Source of the DNA: Bacillota bacterium
GTDB lineage: Bacteria > Bacillota > Clostridia > Lachnospirales > Lachnospiraceae
Direction of reading: 5' to 3'
Assembly: GCA_023420935.1 (NCBI GenBank)
Contig: JAEZUR010000065.1
Coordinates: 1 to 21,513 of the forward strand
Length of the DNA: 21,513 bases
Shown here: positions 1 through 7,067 of the stretch, one piece after another
Layout of the letters: each line of letters starts with the position of its first letter
Numbering within the stretch: position 1 is the stretch's first letter
The notes under the pieces: generated by a model
Seen by the model: the letters and a program-made list of their open reading frames with translations, nothing else
Database searches by the model: none
What the model was told of the DNA's origin: nothing
Program-made: the position numbers and the translations under genes

Positions 1-121
1 CCATCCGGCTTCCTTCAGATTCGTAGTCACCCACGACACCCTTGCCATTGGCTATGTCCTTCCCACTACTAGGGCAGACTAGGGACTTAAACCCATAAGA
101 TTGCGCCCATGCTGGGCGCAC
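1..121 (-). mobile_element. Group IIC intron, 5' end (domain I), truncated by window edge
   Basis: Read on the minus strand, the segment starts GTGCGCCCAGCATGGGCGCA and continues into TTTAAGTCCC, CAAGGGTGTC, a GTGGGTGAC stretch and AATCTGAAGGAAGC. These blocks, in the same order and spacing, are what I recall of domain I of group IIC introns such as the Oceanobacillus iheyensis one. The canonical 5' boundary GTGCG falls at 121. The exon side ends in TTAT right after the pgi terminator hairpin, the known target type of IIC introns. The rest of the ribozyme and any reverse transcriptase/maturase gene lie beyond position 1, so whether the element is complete cannot be seen. The class call rests on recalled similarity, not on a folded structure. 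Confidence 0.85.
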
Positions 122-152
122 ATAAAACAGGCGGTCTTACTGACCGCCTGTT
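122..152 (-). terminator. Rho-independent terminator of pgi, used as intron target
   Basis: An 11-bp perfect stem (142-152 paired with 126-136) with a 5-nt loop lies 40 bases after the pgi stop codon. On the minus strand it is followed by a short T-rich run ending TTTTAT, directly against the group II intron boundary at 121/122. The normal T-tract may have been longer before the intron interrupted it. Confidence 0.88.
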
Positions 153-191
153 CCACTATATCACTAACTATAATATATCATTGTTAATCAA

Positions 192-1541
192 TTATAATCT
201 CTTTAATAATTCTTCTCTCTGCGCTTCATATCCTGGTTTGCCAAGTAGCGCAAACATATTGCTCTTGTAGCTTTCAACACCTGGCTGATTAAATGGATTA
301 ACACCTAACATGTAACCACTGATACCACAAGCAAATTCGAAGAAGTAGAATAATTCTCCTAAGAAGAATTCGTTTTGTTCTGGAAGTCTTACTAATAAGT
401 TTGGAACATCGCCGTCTGTATGTGCCAATAAAGTTCCCTTCATAGCGCTCTTATTAATAAAATCTACTGTCTTTCCAGCAAGATAATTAAGACCATCTAA
501 ATCAACTTCCTCTTCCTCAAGAATAAGTTCATGAGTAGATTTTTCAAGTTCAATTACTGTTTCAAACATGGTTCTAGAACCATCTTGAATAAATTGTCCC
601 ATAGAATGAAGATCTGTTGTAAAATCAACCGCTGCTGGGAAAATACCTTTTTGATCTTTTCCTTCGCTTTCACCATATAATTGTTTCCACCATTCACCTA
701 CAAAGTGAAGTGATGGTTCATAGTTTGCAAGAATTTCGATTAACTTACCTTTTCTCAATAAGATGTTACGTACTGCTGCATATTTCACTGCATCATTCTG
801 AGCAAATGCATTGTTAATGCAACGTTCTCTCATACTAGCAGCACCTTCCATTAACTTAGTAATGTCTGCGCCACTTACTGCGATAGGAAGTAAACCTACA
901 CCAGTTAATACAGAGAAACGTCCTCCTACATCATCAGGCACTACAAAGCTTTCATAACCTTCTTCCGTGGCAAGGTTCTTTAATGCTCCTCTTGATTTAT
1001 CAGTAGTTGCATAAATTCTCTTTGCAGCTTCTGCTTTTCCATATTTTTCGTTTAACATCTTTTTAAATACACGGAATGCGATGGCTGGTTCTGTTGTAGT
1101 ACCAGATTTACTAATCATATTAATGGAGAAATCTCTGTCTCCAATTACTTCTACTAAGTGATTAATATAAGTACTACTAATATTGTTACCTACATAATAA
1201 ATCTCTGGTGTTTTTCTAATTTCTTTTGATACACTATTATAGAAGCTATGTCTTAAGAATTCAATTGCTGCTCTCGCTCCTAGATAAGATCCGCCAATAC
1301 CAATTACTAAAAGTACTTCGGAATCTCCCTGAATTTTTGTAGCTGCTTTCTGAATGCGAGCGAATTCTTCTTTATCATAATTTACAGGAAGGTCAATCCA
1401 TCCTAGAAAATCGTTACCAGCACCAGTTTTGTTTAGTAAAGTTGATTTTGCATGTTCTGCTAACGCTTCAACCATTGTCATTTCTTCATCTGAAATATAT
1501 TTTTTAGATAGAGAATAATCAAATGAAACTTGTTTTGTCAT
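192..1541 (-). CDS. pgi: Glucose-6-phosphate isomerase
   Basis: This 449-aa cytosolic enzyme interconverts glucose 6-phosphate and fructose 6-phosphate in glycolysis and gluconeogenesis. Visible family signatures are GIGGSYLGAR (residues 81-90), the sugar-phosphate motif SKSGTTTEP (144-152), GGRFSVLTGVG (206-216), GESEGK with the catalytic Glu (290-295), His312 in DLHSMGQ, and the C-terminal signature around GISGYMLGVNPFNQPGVE, with Lys426 as the likely ring-opening/base-region lysine. The length fits the Bacillus/Clostridium-type bacterial PGI of about 450 residues. The start is supported by AAAGGAG ten bases upstream of ATG. It has its own promoter and a terminator, so it is probably monocistronic. 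Nothing is missing or broken. The identification is secure. Confidence 0.97.
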   Translation of the reverse strand: MTKQVSFDYSLSKKYISDEEMTMVEALAEHAKSTLLNKTGAGNDFLGWIDLPVNYDKEEFARIQKAATKIQGDSEVLLVIGIGGSYLGARAAIEFLRHSFYNSVSKEIRKTPEIYYVGNNISSTYINHLVEVIGDRDFSINMISKSGTTTEPAIAFRVFKKMLNEKYGKAEAAKRIYATTDKSRGALKNLATEEGYESFVVPDDVGGRFSVLTGVGLLPIAVSGADITKLMEGAASMRERCINNAFAQNDAVKYAAVRNILLRKGKLIEILANYEPSLHFVGEWWKQLYGESEGKDQKGIFPAAVDFTTDLHSMGQFIQDGSRTMFETVIELEKSTHELILEEEEVDLDGLNYLAGKTVDFINKSAMKGTLLAHTDGDVPNLLVRLPEQNEFFLGELFYFFEFACGISGYMLGVNPFNQPGVESYKSNMFALLGKPGYEAQREELLKRL

Positions 1542-1593
1542 GTTGTATACACTCCTTTATATAATTGTATTGTTATCATATCATTCAACACTT

Positions 1594-1622
1594 ATTCTAT
1601 CAAAAGGGGCGTATATTATCAA
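1594..1622 (-). promoter_or_regulatory. Sigma-A type promoter of pgi
   Basis: On the minus strand a -35 TTGATA (1617-1622) and a -10 TAGAAT (1594-1599) are separated by exactly 17 bases. The pgi ATG lies about 50 bases downstream with a good Shine-Dalgarno site. Predicted from sequence only. Confidence 0.7.
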
Positions 1623-1646
1623 CATTTTTATGTAAGATTTTCTTTT

Positions 1647-2474
1647 TTATGCAAGATATTCTTTTAATATATCTTGTATGATTCTTTCCTCTTTTTTATT
1701 AAGTTGATACTCCTTATTATTACGTTTTGACTGTTTCTTTGGTTTACTTTCTAAAACCTTTTCTGTTACAGCCGCAGTAAGAGATTCTACAACCTCTTGA
1801 ATTTTAGCTTCTTCTCTACTTAATTCCACTTTTTCGGTTTCAGTATCTTCCTTATCCACTGCCTTATCCAATATTTCCTCCACTGGATTAGTAGGGTTAA
1901 CTTCAGGCACGAAATATTCATTTCTGTACTCGGCCAACAACTCAGGATTAAAATATTCCTTTTCTAGACGAACCTTCAAGTAATTTTCTAAATAATCCTT
2001 TATATTTACGCGCACTACATTTTTCTTCATATTTAAATTAAGTAAATTTTCAAATGTTATCAACAACGCACTAGTGAATATTCCAGTAAAAAATGTTGAT
2101 AAAACGGTAGTTTGTCCACATTCATAGATTAAACCAAGAACTGCTCCCAATGAACCCGTTAACATACATATTAGGAGAAGTTGTCCACTAAAATTTTCCC
2201 ATGTGTATAACAAAATCCCACAAAATCTGTGTTTATATACATACTTATCCACAAAAACATCCACATTGTTAACACCAATCTTTAATTTATAACACGTTTC
2301 AAACTTTAAACGCATTAATTTCATCAGCTTATTCTTGGAACTCCCCATCTGATCCGATGCTTTGATCAACCTTTTATACGCAAGAGATACAATCCACTTG
2401 ATAAAAATACCCAACCCACACATGCCAATCATTGCATATATTAATATGTTCTCTTCAAATATTTTCTGTACCAT
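1647..2474 (-). CDS. Unrecognised three-TM membrane protein with charged C-terminal tail
   Basis: I do not recognise this 275-aa protein. It has a hydrophobic N-terminal segment (about 12-32), a basic soluble stretch (33-90) with many Lys and Arg, and two further membrane segments (about 96-117 and 122-145). A long cytosolic-type tail (150-275) is acidic first and then very basic, with a run of Lys/Arg and Asn around 241-265. No enzymatic motif is visible. The start is supported by AAAGGGGAAG a few bases before ATG and by its own promoter upstream. The neighbours pgi and mtnN each have their own signals, so it looks monocistronic and gives no clue to function. A membrane scaffold or regulator is possible but not shown. 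Confidence 0.75.
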   Translation of the reverse strand: MVQKIFEENILIYAMIGMCGLGIFIKWIVSLAYKRLIKASDQMGSSKNKLMKLMRLKFETCYKLKIGVNNVDVFVDKYVYKHRFCGILLYTWENFSGQLLLICMLTGSLGAVLGLIYECGQTTVLSTFFTGIFTSALLITFENLLNLNMKKNVVRVNIKDYLENYLKVRLEKEYFNPELLAEYRNEYFVPEVNPTNPVEEILDKAVDKEDTETEKVELSREEAKIQEVVESLTAAVTEKVLESKPKKQSKRNNKEYQLNKKEERIIQDILKEYLA

Positions 2475-2509
2475 AAAACTTCCCCTTTCACTTCCATTAA
2501 TTTACAGAC

Positions 2510-2538
2510 ATTATAGCTGATAACATTTGGTTTGTGAA
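2510..2538 (-). promoter_or_regulatory. Sigma-A type promoter of the three-TM membrane protein
   Basis: On the minus strand TTCACA (2533-2538) and a perfect TATAAT (2510-2515) are spaced by 17 bases, about 35 bases before the start codon. Only one base of the -35 differs from the TTGACA consensus. Confidence 0.72.
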
Positions 2539-2571
2539 GATAGTAGGGCAGAAAATTCATTGACAAAAACC

Positions 2572-2631
2572 GCAAAAAAAACGAATATATGGGGATTTCC
2601 GATGATTAATCACGGATTCTCCATATATTCG
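2572..2631 (-). terminator. Rho-independent terminator of mtnN
   Basis: An 11-bp perfect stem (2582-2592 with 2621-2631) encloses a 28-nt loop that itself holds the perfect palindrome TGATTAATCA flanked by CCG and CGG. On the minus strand it is followed by an eight-T run, the classical intrinsic terminator layout. It lies 20 bases after the mtnN stop codon. Confidence 0.88.
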
Positions 2632-2651
2632 CCAAAACATTTTGTTACTTA

Positions 2652-3350
2652 TTATATTCTTGCAAGCAACTCGGTAACTAACTTTACTGTATGCTCTATG
2701 GCTTTTGCTTCAAATTCACCATAGTCCATATGAGCACTATTATCTGCTTTGTCAGAAATGGCACGAATCACTAAATATGGTATCTCATTTAAATATGCTG
2801 CTTGAGCAATTGCTGCTCCTTCCATCTCGGTACAAAAGCCCTGAAAATCATTCACAAGTTCTTCCTTTTTATCGTGACTGGAAATAAACTGATCTCCACT
2901 TACCACTCGTCCAACAAATGTACTAATGTCAGAATTCACTTCTTCATTTACTTCTTTTGCTAACTTAATTAATGTTTCATTACTATCAAAGATTGATTTC
3001 TCCATTCTTGGAATTTCACCTTTGGCATATCCAAAACCTGTTGCATCCATATCATGGTTTAAGGCATCCTTGGATATCACAATATCGCCAATATTTATCT
3101 CATTCTTTAAAGATCCTGCTACGCCTGTATTAATCACGGCTTCCACCTGAAATAAATCTACTAACATCTGTGTGCATACAGCTGCATTTACTTTACCTAT
3201 ACCACTACGAACGATTACTACATCTTTTCCAGACAATGTCCCTTGATAAAATTCCATAAATGCTTTTTTAACAATCTGGTTTACCTTCATTTGATTCTTT
3301 AAAATATTTACTTCTTCTTCCATTGCACCAATTATACCAATATGGTTCAT
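2652..3350 (-). CDS. mtnN: 5'-methylthioadenosine/S-adenosylhomocysteine nucleosidase
   Basis: MTA/SAH nucleosidase (Pfs) cleaves the N-glycosidic bond of methylthioadenosine and S-adenosylhomocysteine to release adenine. It serves methionine salvage, removes SAH and feeds autoinducer-2 synthesis. Seen here are the N-terminal GIIGAMEEEV (catalytic Glu13), SGIGKVNAA, NTGVAGSL, EMEGAAIA with the purine/ribose-binding Glu, and RAISDKAD with the catalytic Asp. The length of 232 aa is normal. I choose the ATG at 3350 because GAGG lies eight bases upstream. A GTG at 3359 in the same frame would add three residues but sits inside that ribosome site. It has its own promoter and terminator. The assignment is firm. 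Confidence 0.96.
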   Translation of the reverse strand: MNHIGIIGAMEEEVNILKNQMKVNQIVKKAFMEFYQGTLSGKDVVIVRSGIGKVNAAVCTQMLVDLFQVEAVINTGVAGSLKNEINIGDIVISKDALNHDMDATGFGYAKGEIPRMEKSIFDSNETLIKLAKEVNEEVNSDISTFVGRVVSGDQFISSHDKKEELVNDFQGFCTEMEGAAIAQAAYLNEIPYLVIRAISDKADNSAHMDYGEFEAKAIEHTVKLVTELLARI

Positions 3351-3385
3351 TCTACACACCTCATTTTCCTTTGTTTACATGTTTA

Positions 3386-3415
3386 ATTCTAACACAAACC
3401 ATATCAATACGTAAA
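3386..3415 (-). promoter_or_regulatory. Promoter of mtnN (extended -10)
   Basis: On the minus strand there is TAGAAT (3386-3391) preceded by TGT, an extended -10, with a weaker TTTACG (3410-3415) at 18-base spacing. It fires away from the radical SAM gene promoter in the same 160-base divergent region. Confidence 0.5.
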
Positions 3416-3434
3416 GGAAAAGCATTGTATTTAC

Positions 3435-3463
3435 TTGCAAAATAATCAAGGCTGGTATAGAAT
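3435..3463 (+). promoter_or_regulatory. Promoter of the radical SAM - murG pair
   Basis: TTGCAA (3435-3440) and TAGAAT (3458-3463) are spaced by 17 bases on the plus strand, 48 bases before the GTG start of the radical SAM gene. It is divergent from the mtnN promoter. Confidence 0.55.
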
Positions 3464-3510
3464 ATAATACTGTAATAATGTAGCTTTGAAAGGAATAACG
3501 GGGACGTAAT

Positions 3511-4428
3511 GTGAAACCATTAAAAAGAATCTATATTGAAATAACAAATATTTGTAATTTATCCTGTAGCTTTTGTCCCACTTCCAAACGACCTAAGGAG
3601 GTTATGACGGTTGATGAATTTCATCACATCATCAGACAAGCTGCGTTTTATACAAATCATATTTATCTACATGTAAAAGGTGAGCCACTGCTACACCCAG
3701 AATTAGATTTAATACTTCGTCTATGCAATGAATATAATTTAAAGGTAAATATAACCACAAACGGAACTATGCTACGAAAAAGAATGGATTTATTACTTCA
3801 CTCTCTTGCAGTAAGGCAATTGAATATTTCTCTGCATAGTTTTGAATCTAGAGAAGATCAAATTGCTTCCTTACAGACTTATATAGATGATATCATTTCT
3901 GTCTCCCGGGAACTTCAAGCAAATAGTAATATAATTGTTGCTCTTAGACTCTGGAATCTAGATAGAGACAATTATACAGAGTCTCTGAAGGAACAGAACC
4001 ACTATGTACTTAAAGCATTGGAAGATGAATTTAGTTTAAGCAAGCCCATAGCAGAGCAGTTTTTACCTGATACATATGGTGTCGACGGGATTGATAGGGC
4101 GATACCAAGAGGTATAAAATTAGCTGATCGAATTTACTTAAATCAAAGCTATGAGTTTGTATGGCCTGATTTAAATGCACCTTTTGTAGGTGATACTGGA
4201 TATTGTCATGGTCTAAAAGACCAAATAGCTATTCTCTCTGATGGAACTGTGGTACCTTGTTGTTTGGATGGTGAAGGCATTATTGCTTTAGGTAATATTC
4301 ATGAAACTTCCTTAACTGATATACTATCTAACAAGCGTGTAGAGTCTTTTAAAAAAGGCTTTGCAAATAGAACTGTGATTGAACAATTATGTAAACACTG
4401 TGGCTACCGTGAGCGTTTTGGTAATTAA
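3511..4428 (+). CDS. Radical SAM/SPASM-type protein of unknown substrate
   Basis: This 305-aa protein has the radical SAM cluster motif CxxxCxxC (Cys15, Cys19, Cys22), a GEPLLHP variant of the SAM-binding GGEP motif (58-64), and TTNGT (82-86). Its C-terminal Cys-rich SPASM/twitch-like domain has Cys232, Cys250-Cys251, Cys294 and Cys297, enough for an auxiliary Fe-S cluster. Such proteins modify peptides or act in other radical reactions, and the substrate cannot be read from sequence. No small precursor peptide gene is evident nearby. It starts with GTG behind a GGGGA ribosome site. murG follows 18 bases after its stop, so the two are likely co-transcribed. A role in cell-envelope or peptidoglycan precursor chemistry is a contextual inference only. 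Confidence 0.88.
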   Translation: MKPLKRIYIEITNICNLSCSFCPTSKRPKEVMTVDEFHHIIRQAAFYTNHIYLHVKGEPLLHPELDLILRLCNEYNLKVNITTNGTMLRKRMDLLLHSLAVRQLNISLHSFESREDQIASLQTYIDDIISVSRELQANSNIIVALRLWNLDRDNYTESLKEQNHYVLKALEDEFSLSKPIAEQFLPDTYGVDGIDRAIPRGIKLADRIYLNQSYEFVWPDLNAPFVGDTGYCHGLKDQIAILSDGTVVPCCLDGEGIIALGNIHETSLTDILSNKRVESFKKGFANRTVIEQLCKHCGYRERFGN

Positions 4429-4446
4429 TAAATGGGGGATCTTAAA

Positions 4447-5511
4447 ATGAAACGAATTGTATTAACAGGTGGTGGTACTGCTGGTCATGTAACGCCTAAT
4501 ATCGCATTAATTCCGGAACTAAAAAGGGAAGGATATGAAATACATTATATTGGTTCCTATGATGGAATAGAGCAAAAACTAATTGAAGAAATGGATATAC
4601 CGTATTATGGAATCTCTTCTGGTAAACTTAGAAGATACTTTGATCCCAAAAACTTTAGCGATCCAATAAAGGTTATAAAAGGTTATGGAGAAGCATCTTC
4701 TTTGTTAAAGAAACTAAATCCTAATGTGGTATTTTCAAAAGGTGGATTTGTAACTGTTCCCGTTGTATTGGCAGCCAAGCGCCGTAAGATACCATCAATT
4801 ATCCATGAGTCGGATATGACTCCTGGGTTAGCAAATAAAATCTGTATTCCGTTTGCAACTAAGGTATGTGCCAATTTTCCAGAAACTATCCATGCTCTGC
4901 CAGCTGGAAAAGCAGTCTTAACTGGTTCTCCCATTCGAAAAGAATTGTTTTCTGGTAATAAACTAGCGGGGTTGAATTACTGTGGCTTTACTGCCAACAA
5001 ACCAGTCCTTTTAATTATTGGAGGCAGTCTTGGATCTGTTGTGGTAAATGATGCTGTTCGCAGCATCTTACCATCTTTATTAGAAGACTTTCAAGTAATT
5101 CATTTATGTGGTAAAGATAAGGTAGATCCTTCTTTAGAGAATACGCCAGGGTATGTTCAATTTGAGTATATTAAGAAAGAATTAAGTGATTTATTGGATG
5201 CCGCTGATGTTATTATATCAAGAGCTGGTGCTAATGCAATCTGCGAAATATTAGCACTAAGAAAACCTAACATATTAATTCCATTATCTGCAGCTGCCAG
5301 TCGCGGAGATCAAATTTTAAATGCTGCATCTTTTGAGAAACAAGGATTTAGTTATGTGATCAAGGAAGAAGATTTGACGAAAGATACCTTATTAGAAGCT
5401 GTTCATCAGGTCTACCAAACTAAGGATGCCTATATGGATATCATGGGTAAAAGCGATCAGAATAACGCGGTACATTCTATTGTTCAGCTGATAAATGAGA
5501 TTGCAAAATAA
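4447..5511 (+). CDS. murG: MurG, lipid II-forming N-acetylglucosaminyltransferase
   Basis: MurG transfers GlcNAc from UDP-GlcNAc to lipid I at the inner face of the membrane, giving lipid II for peptidoglycan. The 354-aa protein shows GGGTAGH (8-14), the KGGFVTVP stretch (98-105), HESD (120-123), GGSLGS (192-197), and the UDP-sugar site SRAGANAICE (258-267) with KPNILIPL and the RGDQ glutamine (289). I choose ATG at 4447, which has GGGGGA seven bases upstream. An in-frame ATG at 4432 lies before this ribosome site and is unlikely. It is paired with a radical SAM gene here rather than in a division and cell wall (dcw) cluster, so whether it is the only murG of the genome cannot be told from this window. 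Confidence 0.95.
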   Translation: MKRIVLTGGGTAGHVTPNIALIPELKREGYEIHYIGSYDGIEQKLIEEMDIPYYGISSGKLRRYFDPKNFSDPIKVIKGYGEASSLLKKLNPNVVFSKGGFVTVPVVLAAKRRKIPSIIHESDMTPGLANKICIPFATKVCANFPETIHALPAGKAVLTGSPIRKELFSGNKLAGLNYCGFTANKPVLLIIGGSLGSVVVNDAVRSILPSLLEDFQVIHLCGKDKVDPSLENTPGYVQFEYIKKELSDLLDAADVIISRAGANAICEILALRKPNILIPLSAAASRGDQILNAASFEKQGFSYVIKEEDLTKDTLLEAVHQVYQTKDAYMDIMGKSDQNNAVHSIVQLINEIAK

Positions 5512-5567
5512 TATTTCATTATAGTACTAAGGAAAAGGTTGCTACACACTCGTATTATATACTTATT

Positions 5568-5617
5568 AAACGGAAAAAGGAGAATGCAAAAACATTTGCA
5601 TTCTCCTTTTTCCGTTT
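5568..5617. terminator. 23-bp perfect hairpin, bidirectional terminator between murG and the HIT gene
   Basis: Positions 5568-5590 are the exact reverse complement of 5595-5617, with a 4-base loop (AACA). The stem carries A5/T5 blocks on both arms, so either strand ends in a T-rich segment. It sits between convergent murG and the HIT gene and would terminate both. Confidence 0.85.
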
Positions 5618-5663
5618 ATCATATAGGATAGCTATTTTGCAATAGCCCTCTATTCATCTCTAT

Positions 5664-6083
5664 TTAGTGAATCTCACTTTTTACTGCTGCAAGAATTGTA
5701 TCAAGTTTTACAGCGTCAATATTTTCTGGAATCCATTTAATTAAAACGTGATCCTCTTTATATCTTGGGATTAAATGTACATGAAGATGAAATACTGTTT
5801 GACCTGCCACTTCTCCATTATTCTGTAGTATATTGATTCCTTCACAATGAAGAACCTTTTCCATAGCAGTTGCTACCTTTTTGGCAACTACGAAAATCTT
5901 AGAAGCATCCTCCTCTGATAGCTCAAAAATATTCGCGGCATGATTCTTTGGTAGAATAATCGCATGCCCTTTAGATGCAGGTGAAATGTCTAAAATAACG
6001 CGAAAACTTTCATCTTCATACAAGGTTCTAGATGGTATCTCTCCTGCTGCAATCTTACAAAAAATACAATTTTCATCACGCAT
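5664..6083 (-). CDS. HIT family nucleotide-binding protein
   Basis: This 139-aa histidine triad protein carries the HIT motif as His99-Leu-His101-Val-His103-Leu, preceded by GQTVFH. It has the N-terminal Cys6-x-x-Cys9 pair seen in zinc-binding members, and NILQNNGEVAGQ (84-95), which forms the nucleotide site. Family members of this Hint-like type hydrolyse nucleoside phosphoramidates such as AMP-lysine or AMP-amino acids, or related adenylated compounds. The physiological substrate is generally not settled. Length and motifs are complete. GAGGAG lies ten bases before ATG. It is transcribed alone and converges on murG across the shared hairpin. Confidence 0.93.
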   Translation of the reverse strand: MRDENCIFCKIAAGEIPSRTLYEDESFRVILDISPASKGHAIILPKNHAANIFELSEEDASKIFVVAKKVATAMEKVLHCEGINILQNNGEVAGQTVFHLHVHLIPRYKEDHVLIKWIPENIDAVKLDTILAAVKSEIH

Positions 6084-6133
6084 ATCGTTTCGTCTCCTCT
6101 ATTCTCAATTTTATTTTCGCATTATATCACAAT

Positions 6134-6163
6134 ATTATACACAAACCAACTGATTTAATGCAA
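6134..6163 (-). promoter_or_regulatory. Promoter of the HIT gene
   Basis: On the minus strand TTGCAT (6158-6163) and TATAAT (6134-6139) are spaced by 18 bases. A second TATAAT at 6121-6126 with a poorer -35 could be an alternative start. The distance to the ATG is about 50 bases. Confidence 0.6.
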
Positions 6164-6295
6164 TTTCTACAGTAAAATGTCATTTTTTGTAACTCTATTT
6201 TTATTGATGTTTTTTCCAAGTATTGTTAAAATTGGTTCAAAGGAACGATTCCAGTTTCTGGATAGTATCCTTTATACACTAACGGAGGTGTTATT

Positions 6296-7060
6296 ATGTT
6301 TACCAATGAAAGTTTATTATCCAAAAAGCACAAGTATCCAGCTAACAATGATTTTGAAAGAATGCTTGGTCGGCTTCCTTATGAAAATCAAGCCATCCTT
6401 TCTAGAGTCGCCTGCGAAATTAGCAACTCATTTACTTTCATCGACAGTCAAATACAACTAATCAAAGCGCATAACCCCCAACTAAAAGAAACTAAACTAT
6501 GGGATCAATTATCTATTGACGCTAAAGATATCTCACATTTTCTTCACGACTTTTCAACATACATCCACTCTGAACAACTTAATACTGACGAAACTAATCT
6601 TATAGAACTATTTACTGACATTGTAGATTTATCTGCTGAGAAAGCATCGGACAAAGGTATCGATTTATCCATTTTGATAGGTGAACCTTGTTTACTATGT
6701 TTATCTAACTATCTGTGTGATGGTAGAAAACTTGAACAAGCCATTACCAACGTAGTTAATTGGTTAATTGATATCTCAGAAATCAATAGTGCGGTTCAAA
6801 TTAAATTACCATCTACAGAAGAAGATTTTTATCTACATAGTAATGGGACAAGATATGCGAAAATACAGCTTTCAGCTACTACTACGTCCACAATGGAAGA
6901 TCTACAAGATTCTGTATACCAACCTGTTTCAGGTAATAAATGTGTCAGCACAAATCTCTCTATGTCAATTGCCCATCGCATTATCTACACCCATGGAGGG
7001 GGGATTTGCTTAGAGTCCTCAGATAATTTACTTACCTTGAATATTTATTTACCAGTTTAA
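6296..7060 (+). CDS. Degenerate histidine-kinase-like protein (Cys replaces the phospho-His)
   Basis: This 254-aa soluble protein has the architecture of a histidine kinase core. A two-helix region with an H-box-like segment ACEISNSFTFI (39-49) is followed by an N-box-like LEQAITNVVNWLID (146-159) and a C-terminal part STNLSMSIAHRIIYTHGGG (218-236) resembling the G2 box and the end of the ATPase fold. The phospho-accepting His of the H-box is Cys40, and the GxGLG lid is STNLS, so catalysis and perhaps ATP binding are doubtful. There is no membrane or sensor domain and no response regulator nearby. It may be a Spo0B/ChpT-like scaffold or a pseudokinase, which is inference. GGAGG lies seven bases before ATG. 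I see no convincing promoter upstream. Confidence 0.75.
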   Translation: MFTNESLLSKKHKYPANNDFERMLGRLPYENQAILSRVACEISNSFTFIDSQIQLIKAHNPQLKETKLWDQLSIDAKDISHFLHDFSTYIHSEQLNTDETNLIELFTDIVDLSAEKASDKGIDLSILIGEPCLLCLSNYLCDGRKLEQAITNVVNWLIDISEINSAVQIKLPSTEEDFYLHSNGTRYAKIQLSATTTSTMEDLQDSVYQPVSGNKCVSTNLSMSIAHRIIYTHGGGICLESSDNLLTLNIYLPV

Positions 7061-7067
7061 TTAAATT

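Noticed and set aside
1..191. Idea that the left edge is a tRNA or riboswitch because of its conserved GC-rich blocks
   Set aside because: The blocks match the 5' domain of a group II intron on the minus strand. There is no cloverleaf and no known riboswitch pattern.
2527..2887. Plus-strand open frames across the mtnN terminator and 3' end
   Set aside because: They run through the mtnN terminator hairpin and antisense to mtnN, with no initiation signals.
3360..3510. Search for a short precursor peptide gene upstream of the radical SAM gene
   Set aside because: The 150 bases hold only divergent promoters. No small frame with start signals and Cys-rich or leader-core features was found.
4683..4934. 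Minus-strand open frame inside murG
   Set aside because: It is antisense to a clearly conserved gene and has no ribosome site or recognisable protein features.
6177..6461. Plus-strand open frame overlapping the start of the kinase-like gene
   Set aside because: It has no ribosome site, starts in an intergenic AT-rich stretch and overlaps the well-supported gene at 6296 in another frame.
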